A stretch of 64,000 nucleotides of DNA from CAMBDS01 sp964355675 (GCA_964355675.1 CAYHEC010000005.1:1-64000), one strand, 5' to 3'. Shown: positions 51,287-59,506, counted from the stretch's first letter. The notes: generated by a model from the letters alone, not told the origin. Numbers and translations are program-made.

Positions 51287-51372
51287 TCGGAACACGTCTC
51301 CAAAACGAGTCCCGCCGCGAGGAGGCAGAAGATACCGTTTTTAAACGGTATGAGAAGTGATTGCGTTTTCAT
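51283..51372 (-). CDS. Leader peptide: truncated copy of the secreted protein signal peptide (copy 3)
   Basis: A 29-residue frame starts MKTQSLLIPFKNGI and ends LLAAGLVLETCSE. It is homologous to the signal peptide of the 1,048-residue protein and to copy 2. It contains the palindrome ATACCGTTTTTAAACGGTAT at 51332-51351. Its stop overlaps the ATG of the HicA-like gene. As with copy 2, it is either a remnant or a functional leader. Confidence 0.62.
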   Translation of the reverse strand: MKTQSLLIPFKNGIFCLLAAGLVLETCSE

Positions 51373-51407
51373 TGGTCTGACTCTCGATTCGATTATTAAT
51401 TAATAAC

Positions 51408-52289
51408 CTACTCTTTTGTCCACTTCTTCAACGCCTCCGTCGCAAGCCTTTTCAATACGGTGTCTTGATCGGAGATTGCGATTGTCAAGGAATTAAAAAC
51501 ACGTTCACTGACGCCTTCCTTGTCACCAAGCAGTCTCGCCGCAAATCTTTTTTCAAGCGGATCACCGGTGACAAGCAGTTCAGCAAGAACCTCCGGGTTA
51601 CGGAATTGCTGGAGAACAGTCTCAACCTGTTCCTTTCGGCGGGTATCCTGCCAAGCCTTTTGTTCCTCAGGATCGGCGGGCATGACCTCCGGGGGAGTGG
51701 ATAGCGATTCAGGAACCTGATTCTCCAACTCCTCCAAGAATTTCAAGTCATCTTCCTGCAAGCCTTTGAACAGAACGTTCTCGTCAATTTCCCCCATTTC
51801 GTCGATGATATCCGTGCCTGCCAAATCCTCAGGCGTGAGTCCGTTCAGAGGGGCGGTTACCTCTTGAAGGTAGTCCTCGAACTCGTTAGTCGGCGCACCT
51901 AATGACTTTAGCGCAAGAATTGCCGCAACGCGGACCTTTGGCATAGGATCGTCAGCGGCAAGTTTGGTCAGTATAGGTTCAGCCTTTGAGCGCGCCGATT
52001 TGCCGATAGACCCGATAGCTTCTGCGGCTTCGACTCGGTACACGGATTCGTTGTGGCTAAGCTGTTTTATCCAGACTCGCAAAGGAATGCCGTCCTTTTC
52101 GAGTTCTTTAGAACAGCCTGTAAATGTGGCAAAGAATGACAGCGCTCCCAATAGTACTAACTTGGGGAGGGTATTAACAAAACTTGTCGGGCGAAATTCA
52201 GTCCGCCCTTGAGGGCGGGTTAAAACCCGCTCTCCAAGAGTCTCAAAACCAAAACCTGTTAATGCTCTCTTCAAATTTAGTTTCATCAT
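51408..52289 (-). CDS. HEAT-repeat lipoprotein
   Basis: The protein has 293 residues. A lipobox FTGC follows LVLLGALSFFATF at about residue 58, so the signal peptide lies unusually far in. HEAT-like helices follow (VYRVEAAEAIGSIGKSARSKAEPILTKLAADDPMPKVRVAAILALKSLG). The N-terminal extension TLGERVLTRPQGRTEFRPTS is encoded by a palindromic repeat (52203-52230). Either translation starts upstream of it, or the real start lies later (for example at VNTLPK, without an ATG). The function is unknown; the position right after nuoEF suggests co-transcription. Confidence 0.75.
   Translation of the reverse strand: MMKLNLKRALTGFGFETLGERVLTRPQGRTEFRPTSFVNTLPKLVLLGALSFFATFTGCSKELEKDGIPLRVWIKQLSHNESVYRVEAAEAIGSIGKSARSKAEPILTKLAADDPMPKVRVAAILALKSLGAPTNEFEDYLQEVTAPLNGLTPEDLAGTDIIDEMGEIDENVLFKGLQEDDLKFLEELENQVPESLSTPPEVMPADPEEQKAWQDTRRKEQVETVLQQFRNPEVLAELLVTGDPLEKRFAARLLGDKEGVSERVFNSLTIAISDQDTVLKRLATEALKKWTKE
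52203..52230 (-). repeat. Overlapping palindromes in the signal region of the HEAT lipoprotein
   Basis: CCGCCC-TTGA-GGGCGG at 52203-52218 and GCGGGTT-AA-AACCCGC at 52215-52230. They read through in frame as VLTRPQGR. Confidence 0.82.
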
Positions 52290-52295
52290 CGTCTC

Positions 52296-54065
52296 TTAGT
52301 AAATTATTAACTTTTCGAATTCTTCGGGGAATTTTTTCAGCATTGCTTGGACAGGCCACGCGGCGCCCGGAGCAAGTGGACAAATCGTTGTCCCGTCCAT
52401 GTTGTTGGCGAGGTTGAGCAATTGGTCGAGATCGCCCTTTTGCCCACGTCCATGGTTCATGCGATGCAATATATTGTAGATCCACGCCGTTCCTTCTCGA
52501 CAGGGCGTACATTGGCCGCATGATTCATGCGCATAAAAGCGGCTAATCACTTCCAAAGCTTCTGGCATCGAAGTCGAATCATCCATCACGATGACTCCAC
52601 CCGAACCAAGCATCGACCCAACGTCTTTGAGAGACTCGAAATCCATACCTATGTCAATCTCGTCAGCTTTCAATAGCGGCATAGACGAACCGCCGGGGAT
52701 AACGGCTTTCAGCGCGCGTCCGTCACGCATTCCTCCAGCCAGTCCGTAGATCATCTCTCGCAATGAGTATCCCATTGGAAGCTCCCAGACTCCGGGGCGC
52801 GAGACGTGACCCGAAATACAAAAAAGTTTACTACCTGGTGATTTCTCAGTGCCGCGCTTGCGATAAACATTTGCGCCAAATTGGATTATATAAGGGATGT
52901 TCGAGAGCGTCTCAACGTTATTTACTACGGTTGGTCGCCCGAACAGACCTTTCAGCGCCGGGAATGGAGGCTTAATACGCGGCCAACCTTTTTTGCCCTC
53001 GAGCGACTCGATCAGCCCCGTCTCTTCGCCGCAGACGTAAGCGCCAGCGCCGGGATGTGTATAGATATCAAGATCGAAATTGCTACCAAATATATTCTTG
53101 CCCAGGTATCCTGCTTCGTAGGCTTCCTTGATGGCATAGTCGAGGATTTTATGCGGTTCATAAAACTCGCGACGGATGTAGATATAGGCAGTATGAACGC
53201 CAATTGCCTTGCAAGCCGTAATGATGCCATCGATCAATCGGTGCGGGTCACGCCTGAAAATTTCACGGTCTTTGCAAGTGCCTGGTTCCGACTCATCGCC
53301 GTTAACGCACAAGTACTTTACCCATAGGGTGTCTCGTGGCACGAATGACCACTTCAAGCCGGTCGGGAATCCCGCACCACCCTGGCCTCGCAAGCCAGAA
53401 TCTTTTACCTGACCGAGGATTTCGTCTGGAGTCATGGCAAGCATGGCTTTTTTCGCCGCACGATACGCGCCTCGCTCCTCAGCCACCTTGATGTGATGCG
53501 AATCTTTAATCAAAAAGTTGCCTGAGACGGCTCCATCGACAAGCGGGTCGGTTGGTGTAAGTGGGGTATCGTTTTCGATTTCCTCACCGACCTTGAGTTT
53601 CTGACAGATCGTCTTGACCTTCTCTTCGGTCAAGTTGCCGAAAAGCTTATCGCCGACCAGCATCACCGGCGCGTCGCAACAACAGCCGAGACATTCGGCG
53701 CGCATGAAAGAGACATTTCCGTCGGGGGTGATTTCCTTTTCATCGACGCCGAGTTCGCGCTTCAAGGTCTCGATTATGTGCTCGCCATCAAGCAGACTGC
53801 AGGAGATATTGTGGCAGACCTGAATGAGGGTTTTGCCCACTGGTTTCTGGAAGATCAACGGATAGAAAGTAGCGGTCTCGTGAACGGTGCGATGATCGAC
53901 GCCGAGAGCTTCAGCAATTTCCAGCTCATCTTCGGTTGAGACCCAGCCTTTCCGTCCTTGAACTTCGAAGAGTGATGGGACGATGGCGGCGGTAGTACGT
54001 TCGTAACGGGTCTTCAGATCGGCGAAGACAACGCTTAAGGGTGTTTGTAGGGTTGTGTCGGGCAT
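52296..54065 (-). CDS. nuoEF: NADH-quinone oxidoreductase, NuoE-NuoF fusion
   Basis: The protein has 589 residues. The first ~165 are the thioredoxin-like NuoE with 2Fe-2S ligands in VCHNISCSLLDG and CLGCCCDAPVM. The rest is NuoF, the NADH dehydrogenase with FMN: GLRGQGGAGFPTGLKW (FMN/NADH loop), NGDESEPGTCKDREI, GAGAYVCGEETGLIESLEG, and the 4Fe-4S site ESCGQCTPCREGTAW with ICPLAPGAAWPV. It accepts electrons from NADH and passes them to NuoG. Fused NuoEF is less common than separate subunits. The ATG at 54065 has no clear ribosome site. Confidence 0.95.
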   Translation of the reverse strand: MPDTTLQTPLSVVFADLKTRYERTTAAIVPSLFEVQGRKGWVSTEDELEIAEALGVDHRTVHETATFYPLIFQKPVGKTLIQVCHNISCSLLDGEHIIETLKRELGVDEKEITPDGNVSFMRAECLGCCCDAPVMLVGDKLFGNLTEEKVKTICQKLKVGEEIENDTPLTPTDPLVDGAVSGNFLIKDSHHIKVAEERGAYRAAKKAMLAMTPDEILGQVKDSGLRGQGGAGFPTGLKWSFVPRDTLWVKYLCVNGDESEPGTCKDREIFRRDPHRLIDGIITACKAIGVHTAYIYIRREFYEPHKILDYAIKEAYEAGYLGKNIFGSNFDLDIYTHPGAGAYVCGEETGLIESLEGKKGWPRIKPPFPALKGLFGRPTVVNNVETLSNIPYIIQFGANVYRKRGTEKSPGSKLFCISGHVSRPGVWELPMGYSLREMIYGLAGGMRDGRALKAVIPGGSSMPLLKADEIDIGMDFESLKDVGSMLGSGGVIVMDDSTSMPEALEVISRFYAHESCGQCTPCREGTAWIYNILHRMNHGRGQKGDLDQLLNLANNMDGTTICPLAPGAAWPVQAMLKKFPEEFEKLIIY

Positions 54066-54187
54066 AGTGTTATTTTTGGTAGAACGGGCGTCTCGCCCAT
54101 TGGTGATTCAGGCTATTTGCCTGCGATGAAAGTCAATTTAAATTAATTTAAATTAGTAAATAAATCTGATCAATTTTCTCATATCAA

Positions 54188-55447
54188 TTAAGAGAGTGAT
54201 CGGTAGAGTCTTAAATGCTGTCTTGCCGTCGAGTTCAAATCGAGTCGTCTTTGCGAATAACGGATGCAACGCTCCGACCATTCCGGCCAATTCTGCAGTA
54301 CAAGATCAACCTTATTGTAGTCATCGGGATTTTCCGGATCGACAACGACCCCGAGCCGCTTCGACTGGATAATTTTCAGCGGCAAACCGATCATGCTTTT
54401 ATCGACGATCAACGGAATTCCGGCGGCGAGATACTCGGCGATTTTAACAGACCAGAGCGAATGAACGTTGACAGCACAAAAGATCAAGCCGAATGTCGCT
54501 CCCTGCATTGCTTTGGGCATTTCTTCCGGGCGACGACTTTCGAAAGTGACTCGCGGACTATCCACTCCCGCGTGACTCAGCATCGCTTGAGCCTTTTCAG
54601 GATTTGCCGTAGTGATCAAGCGGAGCCTTGCATCAGGAAACCGACGGTTCAAGGCAACGAAATGCCTGCCGACTACTCTTGGATCGTTCCAGACGGAATG
54701 AAGTTCGCCGATAAATAGTAACTCTAAGTCAGTCTTCTGTTCGTTGCTGCCGACCACAGGGGGTCGGCAGAAGATACTGTTCCGTTCTCGGATAGATGCT
54801 TCGGCGGCTTCGCGAAAAGCCTTGGTATCAGTTCTATTTGGGATAAATATCGCCTGTTTAACGTCACGACTGCGGAATTCATCACGATACTCAGGCGTTA
54901 CGCCGATGACCACATCAGCAGTTGCGATCAGCCTTGCCTCTACCTTTTTCCAGAACCGCTCCGTTGACGATCCCAGTCGCCATATCGAGTTCATTACCAT
55001 TTCGGCAGGGTAGGGTCCTCGCGGATCAAAAACGGTATGCAGGGAGAGAAATTTCGAAACAGTCTGGGCGATCATCGCGGCGGGGTAGCCTCGCGAATGA
55101 ATAATGCGACAACCTGTTAATAGCGTCACAATCCAAGTCGGGATAACCCATAAATACATAAGTAACGGAAATGGAAGTTTCCATTTGGCTGGAATAAGCA
55201 TCGGGAGTAAAATCACGGTTATTCCGCACTTTGCCATCTTCTTCTTGAATGGAGAAATTCGCTTTCGTTCCCTCCAGAATGTTTGTGGTGAAAGATAACT
55301 GAGAAGTACGATCCGTCTTAACTTACCAAGCCCGGCAACCTGCTCAAGCATCTTGACCACCTGGGTATGCAAAATCCCGGCGCGAAGAACGTTTTCATGA
55401 TAGGTCAGATAGAGCAGAGCCGGAAGTTGTTCCTGCCTATGTTCCAT
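54188..55447 (-). CDS. Glycosyltransferase family 4-like protein
   Basis: The protein has 419 residues. The N-terminal half has GT4-like features: HSRGYPAAMIAQTVSKFLSLHTVFDPRGPYPAEM and ADVVIGVTPEYRDEFRSRD. The C-terminal Rossmann half has LELLFIGELHSVWNDPRV, ARLRLITTAN and SVKIAEYLAAGIPLIVDKSM. It probably adds a sugar to a surface polysaccharide from a nucleotide-sugar donor. At residues of about 225-233 a palindrome encodes CRPPVVGS between the two domains. It is near a polysaccharide deacetylase-like gene and a GNAT gene, forming a small surface-sugar cluster between nuoD and nuoEF. Confidence 0.8.
   Translation of the reverse strand: MEHRQEQLPALLYLTYHENVLRAGILHTQVVKMLEQVAGLGKLRRIVLLSYLSPQTFWRERKRISPFKKKMAKCGITVILLPMLIPAKWKLPFPLLMYLWVIPTWIVTLLTGCRIIHSRGYPAAMIAQTVSKFLSLHTVFDPRGPYPAEMVMNSIWRLGSSTERFWKKVEARLIATADVVIGVTPEYRDEFRSRDVKQAIFIPNRTDTKAFREAAEASIRERNSIFCRPPVVGSNEQKTDLELLFIGELHSVWNDPRVVGRHFVALNRRFPDARLRLITTANPEKAQAMLSHAGVDSPRVTFESRRPEEMPKAMQGATFGLIFCAVNVHSLWSVKIAEYLAAGIPLIVDKSMIGLPLKIIQSKRLGVVVDPENPDDYNKVDLVLQNWPEWSERCIRYSQRRLDLNSTARQHLRLYRSLS
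54747..54770 (-). repeat. Palindrome in frame in the glycosyltransferase gene
   Basis: CTGCCGACC-N6-GGTCGGCAG, a perfect 9-bp stem, encodes CRPPVVGS between the two domains of the enzyme. Confidence 0.82.
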
Positions 55448-55478
55448 TATTTGAGTCTATTGAAAAAATCCGCAAGGG

Positions 55479-55549
55479 TCCAGACGGACGCCCTCGTCCG
55501 CTCTTTATACAAGCATAAATCGTCGGCGGACGAGGGCGTCCGCCTGGAC
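55479..55549. repeat. Double-hairpin element (GGACGCCCTCGTCC family), copy 2
   Basis: GTCCAGACGGACGCCCTCGT begins at 55479; the inverse ends with GTCCGCCTGGAC at 55549. The arms flank a ~20-nt A/T-rich spacer. It lies between the GNAT and glycosyltransferase genes. Confidence 0.88.
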
Positions 55550-55588
55550 GAAGGCTGGGGCTTTGGCGGCTTTTTCAACAGGCTCAAT

Positions 55589-56158
55589 TTACTTTGGATC
55601 CTTCTGACCTTCGGTATCCCGTGTTGCCATAGCTCGAAAAAAATCCCCCTTTAACAGACCGACAAAGCTGACGTCCCTGAATTCGCCATTTTGATAAAAA
55701 TGCTCCCTTAGAGTACCTTCTTCCTCAAAGCCGAGATGTCGGCAAAATGTTACAGCCGCTTTATTTATGGCAAACTGGTCACCGCAAATCTTATGGAGGT
55801 TGAGGACGTTGAAGCCATATTCCATCAACATTCGACCCGCTTCGAAACCTATCCCCTGCCCCTGACATTCCTTGGAAAGTCTCATCCTGAAGGTCGCCCG
55901 CTGGTGGCGTGTATTGATGTCGTAAAGGCCGATAGTGCCTACCAGCTTTAATCCTCCATCCTTTTTCAGCAGTACCGACAGCGCGAGATTCTTTTTCGTA
56001 TTCAATCCTTTGAACCAGGCAAGTTGCTCGGACCTTGATACTGCCTCGTGGAGGGAGTAAACCATCACATCCTTATCCCAACGGATTTCAAGCAATTCGT
56101 AAATGTCTTCTTCTTCTATTGGTCTAAGGAGGAGTCGTTCAGTTTCGAGGATTCTCAT
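55589..56158 (-). CDS. GNAT acetyltransferase (RimJ/RimL type)
   Basis: The protein has 189 residues. RLLLRPIEEEDIYELLEIRWDKDVM at the N-terminus, VGTIGLYDINTRHQRATFRMRL, then ECQGQGIGFEAGRMLMEYGFNVLNLHKICGDQFAINKAAVTFCRHLGFEEEGTLREHFYQNGEFRDV are typical of RimL-like transferases, which also act on sugar nucleotides. The ATG overlaps the stop of the deacetylase-like gene (ATGA). Surface-sugar N-acetylation is likely from the context. Confidence 0.88.
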   Translation of the reverse strand: MRILETERLLLRPIEEEDIYELLEIRWDKDVMVYSLHEAVSRSEQLAWFKGLNTKKNLALSVLLKKDGGLKLVGTIGLYDINTRHQRATFRMRLSKECQGQGIGFEAGRMLMEYGFNVLNLHKICGDQFAINKAAVTFCRHLGFEEEGTLREHFYQNGEFRDVSFVGLLKGDFFRAMATRDTEGQKDPK

Positions 56159-56997
56159 GATTCAACCTGATTTGTCTCCGCGAGGGAGAGTTCGTAAAGC
56201 TCCTTTAGTGACAAGGATTTATATCTTTTGCTAAATTCCAGAACTTCCTTCATAAAGTCTTTGATACCGTGATCCCGGTTCTTGGAGTTTTCAATTATTT
56301 CGAGGCTCATAAGATTATAGTCCTCTCGCGAAAGGGAGTCTTTAATCGCGCGCATATACTTGATGGTTGGCGGATTGATGACCCAATTCATCGGGTGGAT
56401 GCTGATTATCTTTATTCCAGGCGTCTCAAGGCAATGCTTGAACTTTGGTACATTCAGGTCCATTGTGTGAAAAAGGTGCGTCCCGTCTTCCAGAAAAACC
56501 GGGAAGCGGACAAGACCGGACTCTAACAAAATAGGTCTGATGTGAGACTGCATCAGGGTTATTGCATTGGAGTCGTACTCGATACCATACGAGGCGACCA
56601 AATGAGTTGAATCAGTTGAATCATACCCTCTATGCGCCCGAAAACACTTCGTTTCAGGGGCAAACGCCATGACTTTATCGAGAATTTCATTCAGAGTTGT
56701 TCCGTGGGAACTTCCCGGCAGAAAATTAGGATGAAGTCCGCGGTCGATTTTACCTGCTTGAAACTGACGCTCGATGACGCCGCTCGCATTGGTGACGAAA
56801 ATCGTCGGGCGGAGATGGAACTGAAGAATCTCAGCGAAGAATATCTCCAGCGCCGCATCAGAAGCCCAGTCAACATCGGCAGTAAGGCAAAAGACTGGTT
56901 CCGTTTCCCAGATTCGCTTTGTGTTTATTCTCCGCCACATCTCTTCGGGACGATAGCGCATCGAGGAGGCGAGGGCGGAGGGGTGCGGTGTATTCAA
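56155..56997 (-). CDS. Polysaccharide deacetylase-like protein
   Basis: The protein has 280 residues. PVFCLTADVDWASDAAL has the D-x-D metal region of the NodB fold; LHPNFLPGSSHG supplies the H-x4-H-type site; FRAHRGYDST and IISIHPMNWVINPP are later family segments. It would remove acyl groups from a glycan or glycolipid precursor. It is first in the three-gene surface group with GNAT and glycosyltransferase genes. Confidence 0.8.
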   Translation of the reverse strand: MNTPHPSALASSMRYRPEEMWRRINTKRIWETEPVFCLTADVDWASDAALEIFFAEILQFHLRPTIFVTNASGVIERQFQAGKIDRGLHPNFLPGSSHGTTLNEILDKVMAFAPETKCFRAHRGYDSTDSTHLVASYGIEYDSNAITLMQSHIRPILLESGLVRFPVFLEDGTHLFHTMDLNVPKFKHCLETPGIKIISIHPMNWVINPPTIKYMRAIKDSLSREDYNLMSLEIIENSKNRDHGIKDFMKEVLEFSKRYKSLSLKELYELSLAETNQVES

Positions 56998-57037
56998 TTA
57001 AGAATTAATAATTAAGAATTAATAATTTAAGAGTGTT

Positions 57038-57273
57038 CTTGGAGGGCGGACTTCCAGTCTGCTCTTACTTCGCGTAGGTCGGGCTTCCAGTTAGGGCAAG
57101 AGCGGACTGAAAGAGTTCATTGAAATATTCAATATTTGCGCTGACTTGTCCACGTGGACGCCCTCGTCCGCGCTTATTTTGTGCTTAAATGTTCGGCGGA
57201 CGAGGGCGTCCGCCTGGACACTTTTGGCATTCTATCGAATATTTCAAAGAACTCTGAAAGTCCGCCCTCCAAG
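57038..57273. repeat. Nested inverted repeats between the deacetylase-like and lipoprotein genes
   Basis: Three nested pairs: outer CTTGGAGGGCGGACTT (57038-57053) with AAGTCCGCCCTCCAAG (57258-57273); middle AGAGTTCATTGAAATATTC (57112-57130) with GAATATTTCAAAGAACTCT (57237-57255); inner, the double-hairpin element at 57148-57219. The whole could form a cruciform of about 236 bp. Confidence 0.88.
57148..57219. repeat. Double-hairpin element (GGACGCCCTCGTCC family), copy 3
   Basis: GTCCACGTGGACGCCCTCGT begins at 57148; its inverse ends GTCCGCCTGGAC at 57219. It lies at the centre of the nested structure at 57038-57273. Confidence 0.88.
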
Positions 57274-57281
57274 AGCCTGAT

Positions 57282-57812
57282 TTATTCCCACCGCTTTATA
57301 TCGACGAATGGAGATTCCTCAAGATAATACTTTCCGCGATACTGCATAACATTGGAAAAATAGTATTTGTACTGTTTTCCATCGCGCATTACGGTAACAA
57401 CTACCTTGCTGACCTTGCCATAAGGTTCGGCTGACCAGACTACGTTCAACGGTTGTTCAGGTTCAGATTGGAGCTCCAGCACGCCGATCTTGAAGCCTCC
57501 GAACTCGGTGGCATGGCTGAGGAAAGCCTTCTCAAGAACTTGCAGTTTCTCCGTGGCAACCTTACGGAAGGCTTTCTCATCGGCGCGGTCGGCTTCGTTA
57601 TAGACGCCCCAGCTCAGATCGACTGGGACGAGAAGTTCGTAAAACATCTTGACGTCTTTGGTCGAGAGGGCATTGAAATAGGTTAGCATCAGCGCATCGA
57701 CCGAACGGGCGCCGAACTCACTCTTCTTTCCACATGCACCCAATCCCAGCACAAGCACAGATAGCAAGATCGGCGCGAAATTCCAAAGCCTAAAGCCCAA
57801 AGCCTTATTCAC
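57282..57812 (-). CDS. Lipoprotein of unknown function, coupled to nuoD
   Basis: The protein has 176 residues. The GTG start at 57812 overlaps the nuoD stop (GTGA). The signal peptide FAPILLSVLVLGLGAC ends in a lipobox at about residue 27. The mature part (FGARSVDALMLTYFNALSTKDVKMFYELL, then YYFSNVMQYRGKYYLEE) resembles an NTF2/DUF4440-like cone fold, but this is weak. The first codons contain GGCTTTR heptamers. Confidence 0.75.
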   Translation of the reverse strand: MNKALGFRLWNFAPILLSVLVLGLGACGKKSEFGARSVDALMLTYFNALSTKDVKMFYELLVPVDLSWGVYNEADRADEKAFRKVATEKLQVLEKAFLSHATEFGGFKIGVLELQSEPEQPLNVVWSAEPYGKVSKVVVTVMRDGKQYKYYFSNVMQYRGKYYLEESPFVDIKRWE

Positions 57813-59014
57813 CGATCCAATTCCCCGCCGATCATATTGACGCTCCCGAATATCGGGATCACATCCGAGATCAGAGATCCGGTGACCATCTTCGACATCG
57901 CCGCGACTAAAGGGAAACAAGGCGGCCGACAGCGACACTTATAAGGCGTATCTCCGCCCGTTGAGACAATGTAAAATCCAAGCTCGCCATTACCACCTTC
58001 GACCGCCTGATAGACCTCGCCAGCCGGGACCTGAATGCCATGCCCGTCCATAATCAGCTTGAACTGATGCATCAGGCCTTCGATGTTGCCGTAAACGTCA
58101 ACCTTGGTGGGCAAGGTGATCCACTTTTCGGGAACAGAGACGGGACCCTCTTGCAATTTCTCCAGCCCCTGTTCGATGATGCTGAACGACTGCTTAAGCT
58201 CAAACATCCGCACGAGGTAACGGTCATAGACGTCGCCAATTGTGCCGATAGGGATCTCGAAATCGTAGTCGTTGTAGCTCAGGTAAGGCTGATCGCGACG
58301 CACATCGAAAGGTACTCCCGACGCCCTCAGCAACGGCCCCGTAAAACCCCAAGCGATGGCGTCTTCCTTCGACATCGTACCGACATTGCGGAAGCGGTCA
58401 ATAAAGATACGATTCTTGGTGACCAGCTTATCGAATTCTATCCATGTCTCGCGGATTTTGGGAAGACGATCTTTAACCGCTTCGACGAATCCGCCCGGCA
58501 CGTCTGCCATCAGACCTCCGACTCGGGTCCAGTTGGTGGTAATCCGAGCGCCACAGGCGGCTTCGATTAACTCATAAGTCCACTCTCTGGCGCGCATAAA
58601 GTAGAGGAACGCCGACATCGCGCCGGTCTCCATGACTTGAGCGGCGAGGCAGGTCAGGTGGTCGTTGACGCGGGCAATCTCGGAGAGGATGACGCGCAAG
58701 GTTGTGCAACGTGGCGGGGTCTCGACGCCGAGTAACTTCTCGACCGCGAGGCAGTAACCGACGTTGTTGATCATCGCCGAGACGTAATTCAAGCGGTCGG
58801 TATAGACGATGGCTTGATTCCACGGGTGGCGTTCGACCATCTTCTCGAAAGCGCGATGGAGGAATCCGACGTCGGTGGTGGCGCTGACGATGATTTCGCC
58901 GTCGAGTTCCAAGTTGAACCGGACGATGCCGTGCATCGCCGGGTGGGATGGTCCCATTGCCAGAGGCATTGTGCCGCTGGCCGGGAGGATGAGTTCGCGT
59001 TGTGTGAGAGGCAT
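57809..59014 (-). CDS. nuoD: NADH-quinone oxidoreductase subunit D
   Basis: The protein has 401 residues. It is the 49-kDa-type subunit at the quinone site of complex I. Conserved segments are MGPSHPAMHGIVRFNLELDGE, DVGFLHRAFEKMVERHPWNQAIVYTDRLNYVSAM, RVGGLMADVP, GFTGPLLRASGVPFDVRRDQPYLSYNDYDFEIP and GGNGELGFYIVSTGG. The C-terminus MVTGSLISDVIPIFGSVNMIGGELDR is typical. It is the first nuo gene in the cluster; nuoABC do not precede it. No ribosome site is evident and A/T-rich repeats abut the ATG. Confidence 0.96.
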   Translation of the reverse strand: MPLTQRELILPASGTMPLAMGPSHPAMHGIVRFNLELDGEIIVSATTDVGFLHRAFEKMVERHPWNQAIVYTDRLNYVSAMINNVGYCLAVEKLLGVETPPRCTTLRVILSEIARVNDHLTCLAAQVMETGAMSAFLYFMRAREWTYELIEAACGARITTNWTRVGGLMADVPGGFVEAVKDRLPKIRETWIEFDKLVTKNRIFIDRFRNVGTMSKEDAIAWGFTGPLLRASGVPFDVRRDQPYLSYNDYDFEIPIGTIGDVYDRYLVRMFELKQSFSIIEQGLEKLQEGPVSVPEKWITLPTKVDVYGNIEGLMHQFKLIMDGHGIQVPAGEVYQAVEGGNGELGFYIVSTGGDTPYKCRCRPPCFPLVAAMSKMVTGSLISDVIPIFGSVNMIGGELDR

Positions 59015-59068
59015 TTGTAATTAATAATTAATAATTAAGAATGAATAATAATGCTAAAAATTGCTCTC

Positions 59069-59122
59069 ATACCGGCGAAAGCCGGTATCCATTTAAGATT
59101 TAAGATTTAAGATTTTAGATTT
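59069..59122. repeat. ATACCGGC..GCCGGTAT palindrome and GATTTAA heptamers
   Basis: ATACCGGC-GAAA-GCCGGTAT at 59069-59088, then about four GATTTAA units at 59091-59122, in the leader of nuoD. Confidence 0.8.
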
Positions 59123-59128
59123 CGCTTT

Positions 59129-59506
59129 TCAGGCAATTTCCATCTTCGTGCCTTGGTGAAAAATCTGCTGCCAAGTGCCGTCGGTCAACCGGTAGATGGT
59201 GCTACGGAGGCTCTGGCGCAGGATGTCTCCGTCTGGAGTGACCATATCGAGCCTGTAGGTAGCAAGCGCAAGATCGGGCGCTAATGATTTCACCACGAAA
59301 TCCTCGATGACGAACTTGCCAGAGAACGGCTTCTCTGCCACGAGGACTTCGACGATCCCCGCCTTGTCGAAGACCTTGCCGTTGGAGCCGAACTCGAGGA
59401 AGTCGTCGGCGAAGAGCGGAGCACAAAGTTCCGGCGAGCGGCGGACTTCGGGGGTATAGACCTTGGTCTCGAGGGCAAGGAGGAGGTTGTGAAGGTCGTT
59501 AGACAA
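59129..59506 (-). CDS. DUF4440/SnoaL-like (NTF2-fold) protein
   Basis: The protein has 125 residues. LLLALETKVYTPEVRRSPELCAPLFADDFLEFGSNGKVFDKAGIVEVL, then ALATYRLDM and SLRSTIYRLTDGTWQQIFHQGT, match the DUF4440 family of small NTF2-fold proteins. Its start overlaps the HEPN gene by 8 nt, so it belongs to the same operon. The substrate is unknown. Confidence 0.85.
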   Translation of the reverse strand: MSNDLHNLLLALETKVYTPEVRRSPELCAPLFADDFLEFGSNGKVFDKAGIVEVLVAEKPFSGKFVIEDFVVKSLAPDLALATYRLDMVTPDGDILRQSLRSTIYRLTDGTWQQIFHQGTKMEIA

